A stretch of DNA of 9,433 nt from Hyphomicrobiales bacterium (GTDB lineage Bacteria; Pseudomonadota; Alphaproteobacteria; Rhizobiales; Beijerinckiaceae), in the NCBI GenBank assembly GCA_027489835.1, contig JAIXZF010000158.1, positions 1-9,433 on the forward strand, read 5' to 3'. Numbering within the stretch: position 1 is the first letter of the stretch; every line of letters begins with the position of its first letter. The notes below the pieces were generated by a model. That model ran no database searches and was not told the DNA's origin. It saw only the letters and a list, made by a program, of their open reading frames with translations. The position numbers were made by a program, and so were the translations under genes. Below, piece by piece: positions 1 to 7,387 of this stretch.

Positions 1-1110
1 GACAAGGGCAAGGCCTATTCCCACAAGCTGATGAGCGACCAGATCGCGAAGGGCCGCGCCAAGACCGCCGAGCGGGATGCGCTGCTCGGGCGCATCACGG
101 CCACGGCCGATTATGCCGCGCTCGGTGCCTGCGACCTCATCATCGAGGCCGTGTTCGAGGACCCGAAGGTCAAGGACGAGGTGATCCGCAAGATCGAAAG
201 CCACATCAGGCCCGGCACCATCTTCGCCTCCAACACATCGACGCTGCCGATCACCGGCCTCGCCAAATCGTCGAAGGCTGCGGACAAGTTCATCGGCATC
301 CACTTCTTCTCGCCCGTCGAGAAGATGATGCTGGTCGAGATCATCATGGGCAAGGAGACCGGCGACGCCGCGCTCGCCATGGCGATCGACTATGTGCGCG
401 CCATCAAAAAGACGCCCATCGTCGTCAACGACGCGCGCGGCTTCTTCGCCAACCGCTGCGTGCTCGGCTACATCGCCGAGGGCTACGAGATGCTGCTGGA
501 GGGCGTGCCCCCGGCCATGATCGAGGCCGCCGGCAAGCAGGCCGGCATGCCGGTCGGCCCGCTCTCGCTCAACGACGAGATCGCGCTCGATCTCGGCCTC
601 AAGATCATGAAGGCGACCGAGGTCCAGCTCGGCCCCGATTCGATCGACCAGCGCCAAAAGGCCATGCTGATCGAGATGGTCGAGAAGCTGGGCCGCCTCG
701 GCCGCAAGGCCAAGAAGGGGTTCTACGATTACCCCGAAGGCGCCTCCAAGCGCCTCTGGCCCGAGCTGACCTCGCTCCAGCCCGTCCATCTCGATCCCGA
801 AAAGGTCGATATGGCCACGCTGAAGGACCGCCTGCTCGCCATCCAGGCGCTGGAAGCGGCCCGCACCGTGGAGGAGGGCGTCGTCACGGATCCGCGCGAG
901 GCGGATGTCGGCTCGATCCTCGGCTTCGGCTTCGCCCCCTACACCGGCGGCACCCTGAGCTACATCGAGGGCATGGGCCCGGCGAAGTTCGTCGCCATGT
1001 GCGAGAAGCTGGCCGCCACCTATGGCAAGCGCTTCGCGCCGAACGCGCATCTGCGCGAGCTTGCCGCTGCGGGCGGCAGCTACTACCGGACGGCGAAGAA
1101 AGCGGCGTGA
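1..1110 (+). CDS. fadJ: 3-hydroxyacyl-CoA dehydrogenase part of a FadJ/FadB-type beta-oxidation protein (5' end outside window)
   Basis: The reading frame is open from base 1, so the gene starts upstream; 369 codons are visible, ending in TGA at 1108-1110. The visible part is the NAD-dependent L-3-hydroxyacyl-CoA dehydrogenase unit, which oxidises 3-hydroxyacyl-CoA to 3-ketoacyl-CoA in fatty-acid beta-oxidation. Its first residues (DKGKAYSHKL) match the stretch inside the NAD-binding domain of full-length FadB/FadJ proteins. The catalytic set of the family is intact, counting from window residue 1: Ser80 in SNTSTLP, His101 and Glu113 in the HFFSPVEKMMLVE segment, and Asn151 in GFFANR. The C-terminal helical dehydrogenase domain follows, with a second copy near residues 270-350 (GFGFAPYTGG). 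FadJ/FadB proteins usually run to about 700-740 residues, so an enoyl-CoA hydratase half probably lies upstream; that part is inferred. A stand-alone dehydrogenase is less likely but cannot be excluded here. Confidence 0.9.
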   Translation, partial: DKGKAYSHKLMSDQIAKGRAKTAERDALLGRITATADYAALGACDLIIEAVFEDPKVKDEVIRKIESHIRPGTIFASNTSTLPITGLAKSSKAADKFIGIHFFSPVEKMMLVEIIMGKETGDAALAMAIDYVRAIKKTPIVVNDARGFFANRCVLGYIAEGYEMLLEGVPPAMIEAAGKQAGMPVGPLSLNDEIALDLGLKIMKATEVQLGPDSIDQRQKAMLIEMVEKLGRLGRKAKKGFYDYPEGASKRLWPELTSLQPVHLDPEKVDMATLKDRLLAIQALEAARTVEEGVVTDPREADVGSILGFGFAPYTGGTLSYIEGMGPAKFVAMCEKLAATYGKRFAPNAHLRELAAAGGSYYRTAKKAA

Positions 1111-1137
1111 AGCCGCAGACCTAACGCTGCACCTTCG

Positions 1138-1166
1138 GTCATGCCCGCGCCTGTCGCGGGCATGAC
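1138..1166. repeat. Perfect intergenic palindrome, REP-like
   Basis: The 12-base arm GTCATGCCCGCG (1138-1149) is followed by the 5-base loop CCTGT and the exact reverse complement CGCGGGCATGAC (1155-1166). It fills much of the 77-bp gap between the fadJ-type gene and the thioesterase gene. Its core resembles the dispersed GTCATGCCCG...CGGGCATGAC palindromes common between genes in Hyphomicrobiales genomes. There is no T-run after it, so it is not a classical intrinsic terminator, although such a stable hairpin could slow transcription or protect the 3' end of the upstream mRNA. Membership of a repeat family is inferred from the pattern, because only one copy is present here. Confidence 0.7.
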
Positions 1167-1187
1167 GATGAACGCGAGGCCCTTCCC

Positions 1188-1757
1188 ATGAACCTCTGGC
1201 TTCGCCTGATCTGGCTGGTGGCGACCGCGCGCTGGCGCGGCGCGCTGACCTTGCCGTTCGAGGTCTCGCGCGTGCCGTTTCGGGTCTGGCCGCATGATCT
1301 CGACACCTCGCTCCACATGAACAACGGCCGCTACTGGACCCTGATGGATCTGGGACGGACCGACCTGATGCTGCGCGGCGGGCTCTGGCGCGCCTGGCTC
1401 AAGCATGGCTGGACGCCTGTGGTCAGCGCGGGGAAGATCCGCTTCCGGCGCGAGCTCAAGCCCTTCCGCGCGTTCGTCCTCGAAACACGCGTGCTGTGCT
1501 GGGCCGAGACGTGGCTGGTCATCGAGCATCGACTGGTCTCGAAGGGCTCGCGCGGGCAGGAGGTCGTCAATGCGGCCGCCTTCGTCCGCGCCGGCCTCTA
1601 CGACCGCAAGGCGAAGGGCTTCGTGCCGGTCCAGCGCATGATGGACGAGATGGGCGTCACCGCCGCCAGCCCCGAGCCCTCGCCCGAGGTGCAAGCCTTC
1701 CTCGATGCCGAGGACGCGATGAAGCGGGCGGGCAAGGGCATCGAGGCGACCGCCTGA
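1188..1757 (+). CDS. Acyl-CoA thioesterase-like hot-dog-fold protein (4HBT_2 / THEM6 type)
   Basis: This 189-residue protein resembles the 4HBT_2 hot-dog thioesterases, including the THEM6-like group, which hydrolyse or bind acyl thioesters. The family hallmark is seen at residues 36-48: an acidic residue followed by HMNNGRY (around residues 43-49), corresponding to the D...HxNN active-site region of 4-hydroxybenzoyl-CoA thioesterases. Other family-like segments are the basic strand KIRFRRELKPF (residues 83-93) and VVNAAAFVRAGLYD (residues 125-138). The first 15 residues are hydrophobic (MNLWLRLIWLVATA) and could sit at the membrane, which is only an inference. The start at 1188 is supported by GCGAGG at 1174-1179, eight bases upstream. 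It follows the fadJ-type gene on the same strand after 77 bp that include a strong hairpin, so co-transcription is uncertain, but a role in lipid or acyl-CoA metabolism fits. The physiological substrate cannot be read from the sequence. Confidence 0.8.
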   Translation: MNLWLRLIWLVATARWRGALTLPFEVSRVPFRVWPHDLDTSLHMNNGRYWTLMDLGRTDLMLRGGLWRAWLKHGWTPVVSAGKIRFRRELKPFRAFVLETRVLCWAETWLVIEHRLVSKGSRGQEVVNAAAFVRAGLYDRKAKGFVPVQRMMDEMGVTAASPEPSPEVQAFLDAEDAMKRAGKGIEATA

Positions 1758-1760
1758 CGG

Positions 1761-4700
1761 CTACTCGGCGGCCGTTCGCGTTACCCGCCATTGCGACAGG
1801 AGCGAGCGCAGCGCCGCCGGGCGCAGCGGCTTGTTGAGCATCTGCATGCCGGCCGCATCGGCGCGCGCCCGTACGTCGGGCGAGCGGTCGGCGGTGAGCA
1901 GCGTCGCCGGGACGTCGAGCCCCAGCGCCCGGCGGATCGCGGCCACCGCCTCGATGCCATCCGTGTCGTCGAGGTGATAATCGGCCACGATGCCGTCCGG
2001 CATCCTGCGCAGCCTGTCGAGCGCAGCGAGCACCTCGGCGGCGTCCCCGCCTGTCACCACCTCGCAGCCCCAGCCTTCCAGGACCAGCCGCATCCCGTCC
2101 TGGATCGAGGGCTCGTTGTCGATGGCGACGACGAGCATGCCCTTCAAAGGCGTCACGGGAGTGGCCGGCTTGTCGGCCTGCGCGACGGGTGCGACGGGCG
2201 CGGCGCGCTGGGCCACGATCTCGAAGGTCGAGCCCTTGCCCGGCTGCGAGCGCAGCGACAGCTTGTGCCCGATGGTGCGGGCGATGCGCTCGACGATGGA
2301 GAGGCCGAGGCCCAGCCCCCTCGCCACCCGCGCCCCCTGGTCGAGCCGCTCGAACTCGCGGAACACCGCCTTCTGCTTGGCCTGCGGGATGCCGAGCCCG
2401 GTATCCGTGACCTGGATGGCGAGATGGCCTCCGCGCCTGCGGCAGCCCACCAGCACCTTGCCGGCGGGCGTGTACTTGATCGCGTTCGAGATCAGGTTCT
2501 GCAGCACCCTCCGCAGCAGGCGCCGGTCGGTGCGGATCGTCGCCTTGCTCATCACGAAGCTGAGCTTGAGGTTCTTCTCCCGCGCCATCGGCTCGAAATC
2601 GCGCTGCAGCTGGCGGAACAGGTCGTCGAGCCTGACGCCTGTGAACTCGGGCTTCATCGCGCCCGCGTCGAGCCGCGAGATCTCGAGCAGCGCGGTGAGG
2701 ATTTCCTCGACGGCGTCGAGCGAGGCCTCGACGTTCTCGGCGAGCTCGGGCGCGCCCGCCTGCCGGTCGCGCTCGGTCAGCGAATGGGCATAGAGCCGCG
2801 CGGCGTTGAGCGGCTGGAGCACGTCATGGCTGGCGGCGGCGAGGAAGCGCGTCTTCGACAAATTCGCGGTCTCGGCCTCCTGCTTGGCGTGCTGGAGCGC
2901 GCTGTTGACGCGCGTGATCTCCTCGGTGCGCTCGCGCACACGCGCCTCGAGCGCCTGCTCGACGGCGACCGAATCCGAGATGTCGGTGTAGGTGGTGACG
3001 AGACCGCCATCGGGCAGGGGGTTGGACCTGATCTCGATGACCCGTTCTGAGGGATGCAGCCTCAGGCGCACCGGCTCGCGGTCATTGATGAAGCTCTCCA
3101 GCCGCGTCGCGACCAGATCGTCGACGGGCCCCTCGCCATAGGAGCCGCGCTCGGCATTGAACCGGACGATCTCGTCGAGGCCGGTCCCCACCCGCAGCAT
3201 GTCGGAAGGCAGGTCGTAGAGCTCGATGAAGGCCTGGTTCCAGCACAGGATGCGCAGCTCCTTGTCGACCACGGTGATGCCCTGGCCGGCATGGTCGAGC
3301 GCGTGCTGGAGCAGGTCGCGGTTGTATTGCAGCGCCGCCGAGGCGTCGTCGAGCAGCTTGAAGGCGGCTTCGCTCGACAGGTTCCGGCGCTTGAGCAGCA
3401 CGGACAGAACGAGGCGCGACGAGGCCGCCCCGATGGCCGACGCCAAGAGGTGCTCGCCGAAACGGATGGCGTGGATGTCGGCTTCCTCATGGCCGCGGCC
3501 GGTCTCCCTCGCAGGCTGGGCGCTGCGCCCGAAGCCGGCGAAGGCCGCCCGCGTCCGCTCCGCGCCGAGATAGCGCGCGATGGTGCCCTGCAGCTCGTCC
3601 ATGGTGACGGAGGAGCGCCAGAGCCTGAGGTTCTGCGCCATGCCCGGACCGGCCGGCGAGACGAAGCTGGCGGCCTGCAGCCTCTCGATGGCGTTGGCCG
3701 GCCTGAGCAGCGAGACCAGCACGAAGGCCAGCGTGTTGAGCGCCAGGCTCCAGACCACGCCGTGGGTGAGCTGCGGCAGGTCGAGGCCGAACAGCATGGT
3801 CGGCTTCAGCGCCTCGATGCCGAAAGGCCCGTTCTGCAGCATCGGCAGCCAGTCGGGATCGGTACCCATCACGTTGGGCAGCAGCAGCGTGTAGATCCAT
3901 GTCGTCAGGCCGACGATCAGGCCCGCCGACGCTCCCGGCGCGGTGCCGCGCCGCCAGACCAGCCCGCCGATGAAGACCGGCCCGATCTGCGCCGTGGCGG
4001 CGAACGACAGAAGCCCGATCGTGGCGAGGGCCGCGTCCCCGGCCGCGCGGTAGTAGACATAGCCGAGCAGCACGATCATCACGATCGCGACGCGCCGCAT
4101 GGTAATCAGGAACGAGCCGAGATCGCCCCCGTCGGACGACAGGCTGGGCCGCGCCAGCACCGTGCCGCGCCACTGGGACAGCCAGGAACGGGCCCTCACC
4201 GCCACCGGCATGACCAGATGGTTCGAGATCATGATGGCCAGCGCCACCGACGCCACGATCACCATGGCCGTCGCGGCGCTGAGCCCGCCGATGAAGACGA
4301 TCAGCGCCGCCCAGCCCGAGCCATGCGCCAGCGGCAGCAGCAGCATCGTCATGTCCCGCTCGTCCGGCCGCAGGTTCAGCAGCGTCTCGCCCGAGATCGC
4401 GATGGGCAGCACGAACAGGTTGATGAGCACGAGATAGAGCGGGAACATCCAGGCCGCCCGCCGGACGTCGCCCTCGTTCCGGTTTTCGACGATGGCCATG
4501 TGGAACTGGCGGGGCAGCAGCAGCGCCGCGAAGGCCGAGAGCAGCGTCAGCGTCAGGAAGGTGCCGAGGCTCGACGTGCGTTCCCAGATCGGCAGCTGGT
4601 CGGGCTGGGCGGGGGTCGCGGCGCGGTTGAGCACGTCGAGCAGACCGTCATTCATCCAGTAGACGACGAAGATGCCGCCGATCAGGAAGGCGACGAGCTT

Positions 4701-5312
4701 GACCACGGATTCGAGCGCGATGGCCACCACCAGTCCGTCCTGGTGCTCGGTGGCGTCGATGTGGCGCGTGCCGAAGGCCACCGCGAAGGCGGCGAGCACG
4801 AGCGCGACGAGCAGGGCGAGGTCGCCCAGCACGGGCAGTTGGTTGCTCAGCCGCGTGCCGTCCATCGCCTCGATGAACACGGAGAGCGAGGACGACACCG
4901 CCTTGAGCTGCAGCGCCACGTAGGGCAGCGCCGCCAGCACGGCGATGATGGTGACGAGGGCTGCGACCCGCTCGCTCTTGCCGTATCGCGCGCCGATGAA
5001 GTCGGCCACGGAGGTGATGTTCTGCGCCTTGGCGAGCCGCACCACGCGGGCGACCAGCCTGTGCCCCAGCCCGATCACGAGGATGGGCCCGAGGTAGATG
5101 CCGAGAAAATCGAGGCCCGCCCTGTTGGCGAAGCCGACGGAGCCGTAGAAGGTCCAGGACGTGCAGTAGACCGCGAGCGCCAGCGAATAGATGGTCGTGC
5201 GGGCCGGCCCGCGCATGATCGAGCGGCCCGCGCCGTCGGCTGCGTGCGCGACGGCGAACAGCACGAACAGGTAAAGCAGCGCCGCGACGACGACGGCCCA
5301 GCCCGGCAGCAT
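1761..5312 (-). CDS. Hybrid sensor histidine kinase with SLC5 (PutP-like) transporter domain, STAC-like linker, PAS, kinase and receiver
   Basis: The protein has 1183 residues from the ATG at 5312. Residues about 1-540 form a sodium/solute-symporter-like membrane domain with roughly 12-13 hydrophobic segments; PutP-like motifs include SVADFIGARYGKS (about 101-113) and GGLSAATAM (342-350). A STAC-like helical linker follows (about 560-665), then a PAS domain (about 673-779) and a coiled-coil lead-in (780-820). The HisKA domain carries the phospho-accepting His829 (SHDVLQPL), and the ATPase domain has Asn943 (NAIKY), DTGLGIP at 970-976 and GLGLGLS at 999-1005. The C-terminal receiver has Asp1065, phospho-acceptor Asp1111, Thr1140 and Lys1161; the second acidic-pair position is Asn (DNEP). 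The layout resembles Pseudomonas CbrA plus a receiver, with a kinase core like the NahK/ErcS type. Such proteins couple solute binding or transport to signalling; the ligand is unknown. Its 3' end lies 3 bp from the convergent thioesterase gene. No response regulator gene adjoins it. Confidence 0.9.
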   Translation of the reverse strand: MLPGWAVVVAALLYLFVLFAVAHAADGAGRSIMRGPARTTIYSLALAVYCTSWTFYGSVGFANRAGLDFLGIYLGPILVIGLGHRLVARVVRLAKAQNITSVADFIGARYGKSERVAALVTIIAVLAALPYVALQLKAVSSSLSVFIEAMDGTRLSNQLPVLGDLALLVALVLAAFAVAFGTRHIDATEHQDGLVVAIALESVVKLVAFLIGGIFVVYWMNDGLLDVLNRAATPAQPDQLPIWERTSSLGTFLTLTLLSAFAALLLPRQFHMAIVENRNEGDVRRAAWMFPLYLVLINLFVLPIAISGETLLNLRPDERDMTMLLLPLAHGSGWAALIVFIGGLSAATAMVIVASVALAIMISNHLVMPVAVRARSWLSQWRGTVLARPSLSSDGGDLGSFLITMRRVAIVMIVLLGYVYYRAAGDAALATIGLLSFAATAQIGPVFIGGLVWRRGTAPGASAGLIVGLTTWIYTLLLPNVMGTDPDWLPMLQNGPFGIEALKPTMLFGLDLPQLTHGVVWSLALNTLAFVLVSLLRPANAIERLQAASFVSPAGPGMAQNLRLWRSSVTMDELQGTIARYLGAERTRAAFAGFGRSAQPARETGRGHEEADIHAIRFGEHLLASAIGAASSRLVLSVLLKRRNLSSEAAFKLLDDASAALQYNRDLLQHALDHAGQGITVVDKELRILCWNQAFIELYDLPSDMLRVGTGLDEIVRFNAERGSYGEGPVDDLVATRLESFINDREPVRLRLHPSERVIEIRSNPLPDGGLVTTYTDISDSVAVEQALEARVRERTEEITRVNSALQHAKQEAETANLSKTRFLAAASHDVLQPLNAARLYAHSLTERDRQAGAPELAENVEASLDAVEEILTALLEISRLDAGAMKPEFTGVRLDDLFRQLQRDFEPMAREKNLKLSFVMSKATIRTDRRLLRRVLQNLISNAIKYTPAGKVLVGCRRRGGHLAIQVTDTGLGIPQAKQKAVFREFERLDQGARVARGLGLGLSIVERIARTIGHKLSLRSQPGKGSTFEIVAQRAAPVAPVAQADKPATPVTPLKGMLVVAIDNEPSIQDGMRLVLEGWGCEVVTGGDAAEVLAALDRLRRMPDGIVADYHLDDTDGIEAVAAIRRALGLDVPATLLTADRSPDVRARADAAGMQMLNKPLRPAALRSLLSQWRVTRTAAE

Positions 5313-5319
5313 GGCCCCA

Positions 5320-5324
5320 CCTCC
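5320..5324 (-). promoter_or_regulatory. Ribosome binding site fixing the start of the SLC5-type hybrid kinase
   Basis: On the minus strand GGAGG lies seven bases before the ATG at 5310-5312. This near-ideal site selects that ATG over the in-frame ATG at 5403-5405, which would add 31 polar/Ala-rich residues ahead of the first membrane segment. Starting at 5312, the protein opens with MLPGWAVVVAALLYLF, directly entering the first transmembrane helix, as is usual for SLC5-type proteins. Confidence 0.8.
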
Positions 5325-5466
5325 ACAAGCGGCGAGCCTAGCCCGAGTTGGGCCGCTCGCCAATGGCGCGGCAACCTGTGGCGCGGCAAGCGCCGTCATG
5401 CACACGATTCCACATCGAACGCTGCGGATTAGGGCAAGTTCTCCGTTGCAAACACGTTCCGAACCG

Positions 5467-5481
5467 TTAACGCTTCTTTAC
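5467..5481 (+). promoter_or_regulatory. Possible CtrA-like motif in the spacer between mscL and the hybrid kinase
   Basis: The sequence TTAA (5467-5470), seven bases, then TTAC (5478-5481) matches seven of the eight fixed positions of the alphaproteobacterial CtrA consensus TTAA-N7-TTAA. It lies in the AT-richest part of the 227-bp divergent spacer, 58 bases upstream of the mscL start and 154 bases upstream of the kinase start. A TTGCAA (5446-5451) lies just upstream and could be a -35 element for mscL, but no convincing -10 element accompanies it at normal spacing. One near-match can arise by chance, so this is a lead rather than an assignment. Confidence 0.3.
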
Positions 5482-5539
5482 AGTGCTGGCGCCGTTGCCG
5501 GCCGAAAGTCGCAAGACCAAGACGGGAAGGGGTGTGTCG

Positions 5540-5956
5540 ATGCTTCAGGAGTTCAAAGAATTCGCCATGAAGGGCAACGTTGTTGATCTCGCCATCGGCG
5601 TGATCATCGGCGGCGCCTTCGGCAAGATCGTCGAGTCGATGGTTCAGGACATCATCATGCCGCTCATCGGCATGTTCGGGAATTTCGACTTCACCAACCT
5701 CTATCTGAAGCTGAGCTCCGCGCCGCTGCCGCCCAACACCGGCTACGCCGACGCCAAGAAGCTCGGCGCCGTGCTCGGCTACGGCCAGTTCATCACCTTC
5801 GTCGTCAACTTCCTCATCATCGCCTGGGTGCTGTTCCTGGTGGTCAAGGCCTTGAACAAGATGAAGAAGGCCGAGCCCGCCGCGCCCGCCGCACCGCCCG
5901 CGCCGAGCGCCGAGGTCAAGCTGCTCACCGAGATCCGCGACGCGCTGCGCAAGTGA
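5540..5956 (+). CDS. mscL: Large-conductance mechanosensitive channel MscL
   Basis: MscL is an inner-membrane homopentameric channel that opens under membrane tension and releases solutes during hypo-osmotic shock. The protein is 138 residues, close to the 136 of the Escherichia coli channel. The N-terminal amphipathic helix (LQEFKEFAMKGNVVDLA) leads into TM1 (about 14-43); Leu17 and Val21 correspond to the pore-constriction residues Leu19 and Val23 of E. coli. A periplasmic loop of about 30-35 residues precedes TM2 (about 75-100). A Lys-rich turn, a Pro/Ala linker and the C-terminal helix EVKLLTEIRDALRK follow, as in the family. The ATG at 5540 is chosen because GGAAGGGG lies seven bases upstream (5525-5532) and the protein then aligns with known MscL starts; an upstream in-frame ATG at 5483 would add 19 unconserved residues. 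It is divergent from the hybrid kinase and followed by 129 bp before the next gene, so it is probably transcribed alone. Confidence 0.97.
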   Translation: MLQEFKEFAMKGNVVDLAIGVIIGGAFGKIVESMVQDIIMPLIGMFGNFDFTNLYLKLSSAPLPPNTGYADAKKLGAVLGYGQFITFVVNFLIIAWVLFLVVKALNKMKKAEPAAPAAPPAPSAEVKLLTEIRDALRK

Positions 5957-6020
5957 CGCGGTCCGGTCCGGCTCATCGGTCCCATCGCCACAAATCATGG
6001 CCGACATCACGGCCGGGCGC

Positions 6021-6042
6021 ATGGCGCGCCACCGCGCGCCAT
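6021..6042. other. Perfect GC-rich hairpin between mscL and the aminotransferase gene
   Basis: The nine-base arm ATGGCGCGC (6021-6029), loop CACC and reverse complement GCGCGCCAT (6034-6042) form a very stable stem. It lies 65 bases after the mscL stop and 43 bases before the aminotransferase start. No T-run follows, so if it ends mscL transcription it is not a standard intrinsic terminator; it might instead be a leader structure or operator. A weaker GGCCG/CGGCC stem (5999-6003 with 6010-6014) sits just before it. No clear promoter is seen in the rest of this 129-bp spacer. Confidence 0.45.
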
Positions 6043-6085
6043 CGTATGGGAAGGGTCAGCCGAACTCCTTGACGAGATCTTCCCC

Positions 6086-7288
6086 ATGCTCGCCTCCGCC
6101 ATTCCGTCCCTGTCGATCCCGCCCGCGCCGGCTGACCTGCGGCCCGAGGCGTCCGGCGCTCCTGCGAGCGGCATCGTCGACGTGGTCAACCATGGCCGGA
6201 CCAAGCCGGGGCTGATCCCGCTCTGGGTGGGGGAGGGCGACCTGCCCACCCCTGCCTTCATCACCGAGGCCGCGACGCGGTCGCTCGCCGCGGGCGAGAC
6301 CTTCTACACCTGGCAGCGCGGCATTCCCGAACTCCGGCAGGCCCTGGCCCGCTATCACGAGCGGGTCTATGGCCAGCCGCACGCGCCGGAGCGTTTCTTC
6401 GTGACAGCCTCCGGCATGCAGGCGGTGCAGATCGCCGTCCGCATGATCGCCGGCATGGGCGACGAGGTGCTGATCCCGACGCCGGCCTGGCCGAATTTCG
6501 GCGCGGCCATCAACGTCGCCGGCGCGCGCGCGGTCGAGGTGCCGATGAGCTTCGGCGACAATGGCGTAACGCTGGACATCGAGCGGCTCGCCGCCGCCGT
6601 CACACCGCGGACGCGGGCGCTCGCCATCAATTCGCCCGCCAACCCCACCGGCTGGACCGCGACGAGCGAGGAACTGGCCGCGATCCTGGCGCTCGCCCGC
6701 AAGCACGGGCTCTGGATCATTTCGGACGAGATCTATGGCCGCTTCGTCTTCGACGGCAGCGTCCGGGCGCCTTCGTTCAAGGACGTCATGGACGAGAACG
6801 ACAAGGTCATGTTCGTGCAGACCTTCTCGAAGAACTGGGCGATGACCGGCTGGCGCGTCGGCTGGCTCGAGGCGCCCGAGCAGTTCGGGCAGGTCATCGA
6901 GAACCTGATCCAGTATTCGACCTCCGGCTCCCCTGTCTTCGTCCAGCGCGCCGCGATCGCCGCGCTCGATCATGGCGAGAGCTTCGTGACCCACCAGATC
7001 GATCGCGCCCGGCAGGGGCGCGACATCGTCGTGCAGGGCCTGCGCGCGACGGGCCGCGTCTCGGCTCCGGCCCCGGCCGGGGCGTTCTACTACTTCTTCA
7101 AGGTCGACGGCGTGACCGATACGCGCGCCTTCGCGATCCGGCTGGTGGACGAGGCCAATGTCGGGCTCGCGCCGGGAATCGCCTTCGGCAAGGGCGCGTC
7201 GGAAGGGCTGCGGCTGTGCTTTGCGCGCCGCCATGACGACCTGACCGAAGCGGTGCGGCGCATTGCGGCCGTGGTCGCCCGACTTTAA
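6086..7288 (+). CDS. PLP-dependent class I/II aminotransferase
   Basis: This 400-residue cytoplasmic enzyme belongs to fold-type I aminotransferases, which transfer an amino group between an amino acid and a 2-oxo acid using pyridoxal phosphate. Visible hallmarks, in order: the substrate-side segment LWVGEGDLPTP (46-56), a YTWQRGIPELR segment (74-84), the phosphate-site glycine turn TASGMQ (107-112), NSPANPTG with Asn186 (182-189), SDEIYGRF with Asp214 and Tyr217 (213-220), the Schiff-base Lys249 in TFSKNWAMTGWRVGW with Arg257, and the carboxylate-binding Arg376 in EGLRLCFA. All catalytic positions are present and the length is normal for the family. The amino acid substrate cannot be decided; similar proteins are often labelled aspartate or aromatic aminotransferase without proof. 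The ATG at 6086 is the first start in the frame with plausible family length, but only a weak Shine-Dalgarno (GACGAG) precedes it. It follows mscL by 129 bp and is not obviously in an operon with its neighbours. Confidence 0.92.
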   Translation: MLASAIPSLSIPPAPADLRPEASGAPASGIVDVVNHGRTKPGLIPLWVGEGDLPTPAFITEAATRSLAAGETFYTWQRGIPELRQALARYHERVYGQPHAPERFFVTASGMQAVQIAVRMIAGMGDEVLIPTPAWPNFGAAINVAGARAVEVPMSFGDNGVTLDIERLAAAVTPRTRALAINSPANPTGWTATSEELAAILALARKHGLWIISDEIYGRFVFDGSVRAPSFKDVMDENDKVMFVQTFSKNWAMTGWRVGWLEAPEQFGQVIENLIQYSTSGSPVFVQRAAIAALDHGESFVTHQIDRARQGRDIVVQGLRATGRVSAPAPAGAFYYFFKVDGVTDTRAFAIRLVDEANVGLAPGIAFGKGASEGLRLCFARRHDDLTEAVRRIAAVVARL

Positions 7289-7310
7289 GCCACTTCAATC
7301 GCAATAATTT

Positions 7311-7334
7311 GCCGAAAGCTGGCGAAGCCTCGGC
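7311..7334. terminator. Weak hairpin after the aminotransferase gene
   Basis: GCCGA (7311-7315) pairs with TCGGC (7330-7334), and an inner GCT/AGC pair (7318-7320 with 7326-7328) extends the stem across a small internal loop. It lies 22 bases after the TAA stop and is followed by no T-run. It could contribute to 3'-end formation, but is close to what chance would give in DNA of this composition. Confidence 0.2.
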
Positions 7335-7387
7335 ATCAAGTGTTGCGACCCCCCAAGTCAGGCTTGCGTTTTGGGCCATATCTGCAA

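Noticed and set aside
1791..3050. Plus-strand open frame of 419 codons opposite the kinase and receiver domains
   Set aside because: Low-complexity composition and complete overlap with conserved catalytic motifs on the other strand mark it as a shadow.
5313..5405. Upstream ATG (5403-5405) as the start of the hybrid kinase
   Set aside because: The extra 31 residues are unlike a family N-terminus, and a strong GGAGG sits at the correct distance from the ATG at 5312.
3054..5432. Long plus-strand open frame of 792 codons opposite the hybrid kinase gene
   Set aside because: Its product is rich in Arg, Gln, His and Asp with no recognisable domain, the pattern expected from the antisense frame of a GC-rich gene. 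The minus strand there encodes a well-conserved kinase.
6056..7234. Minus-strand open frame of 392 codons opposite the aminotransferase gene
   Set aside because: It mirrors the aminotransferase codons, has no family motifs, and no credible ribosome site was seen.
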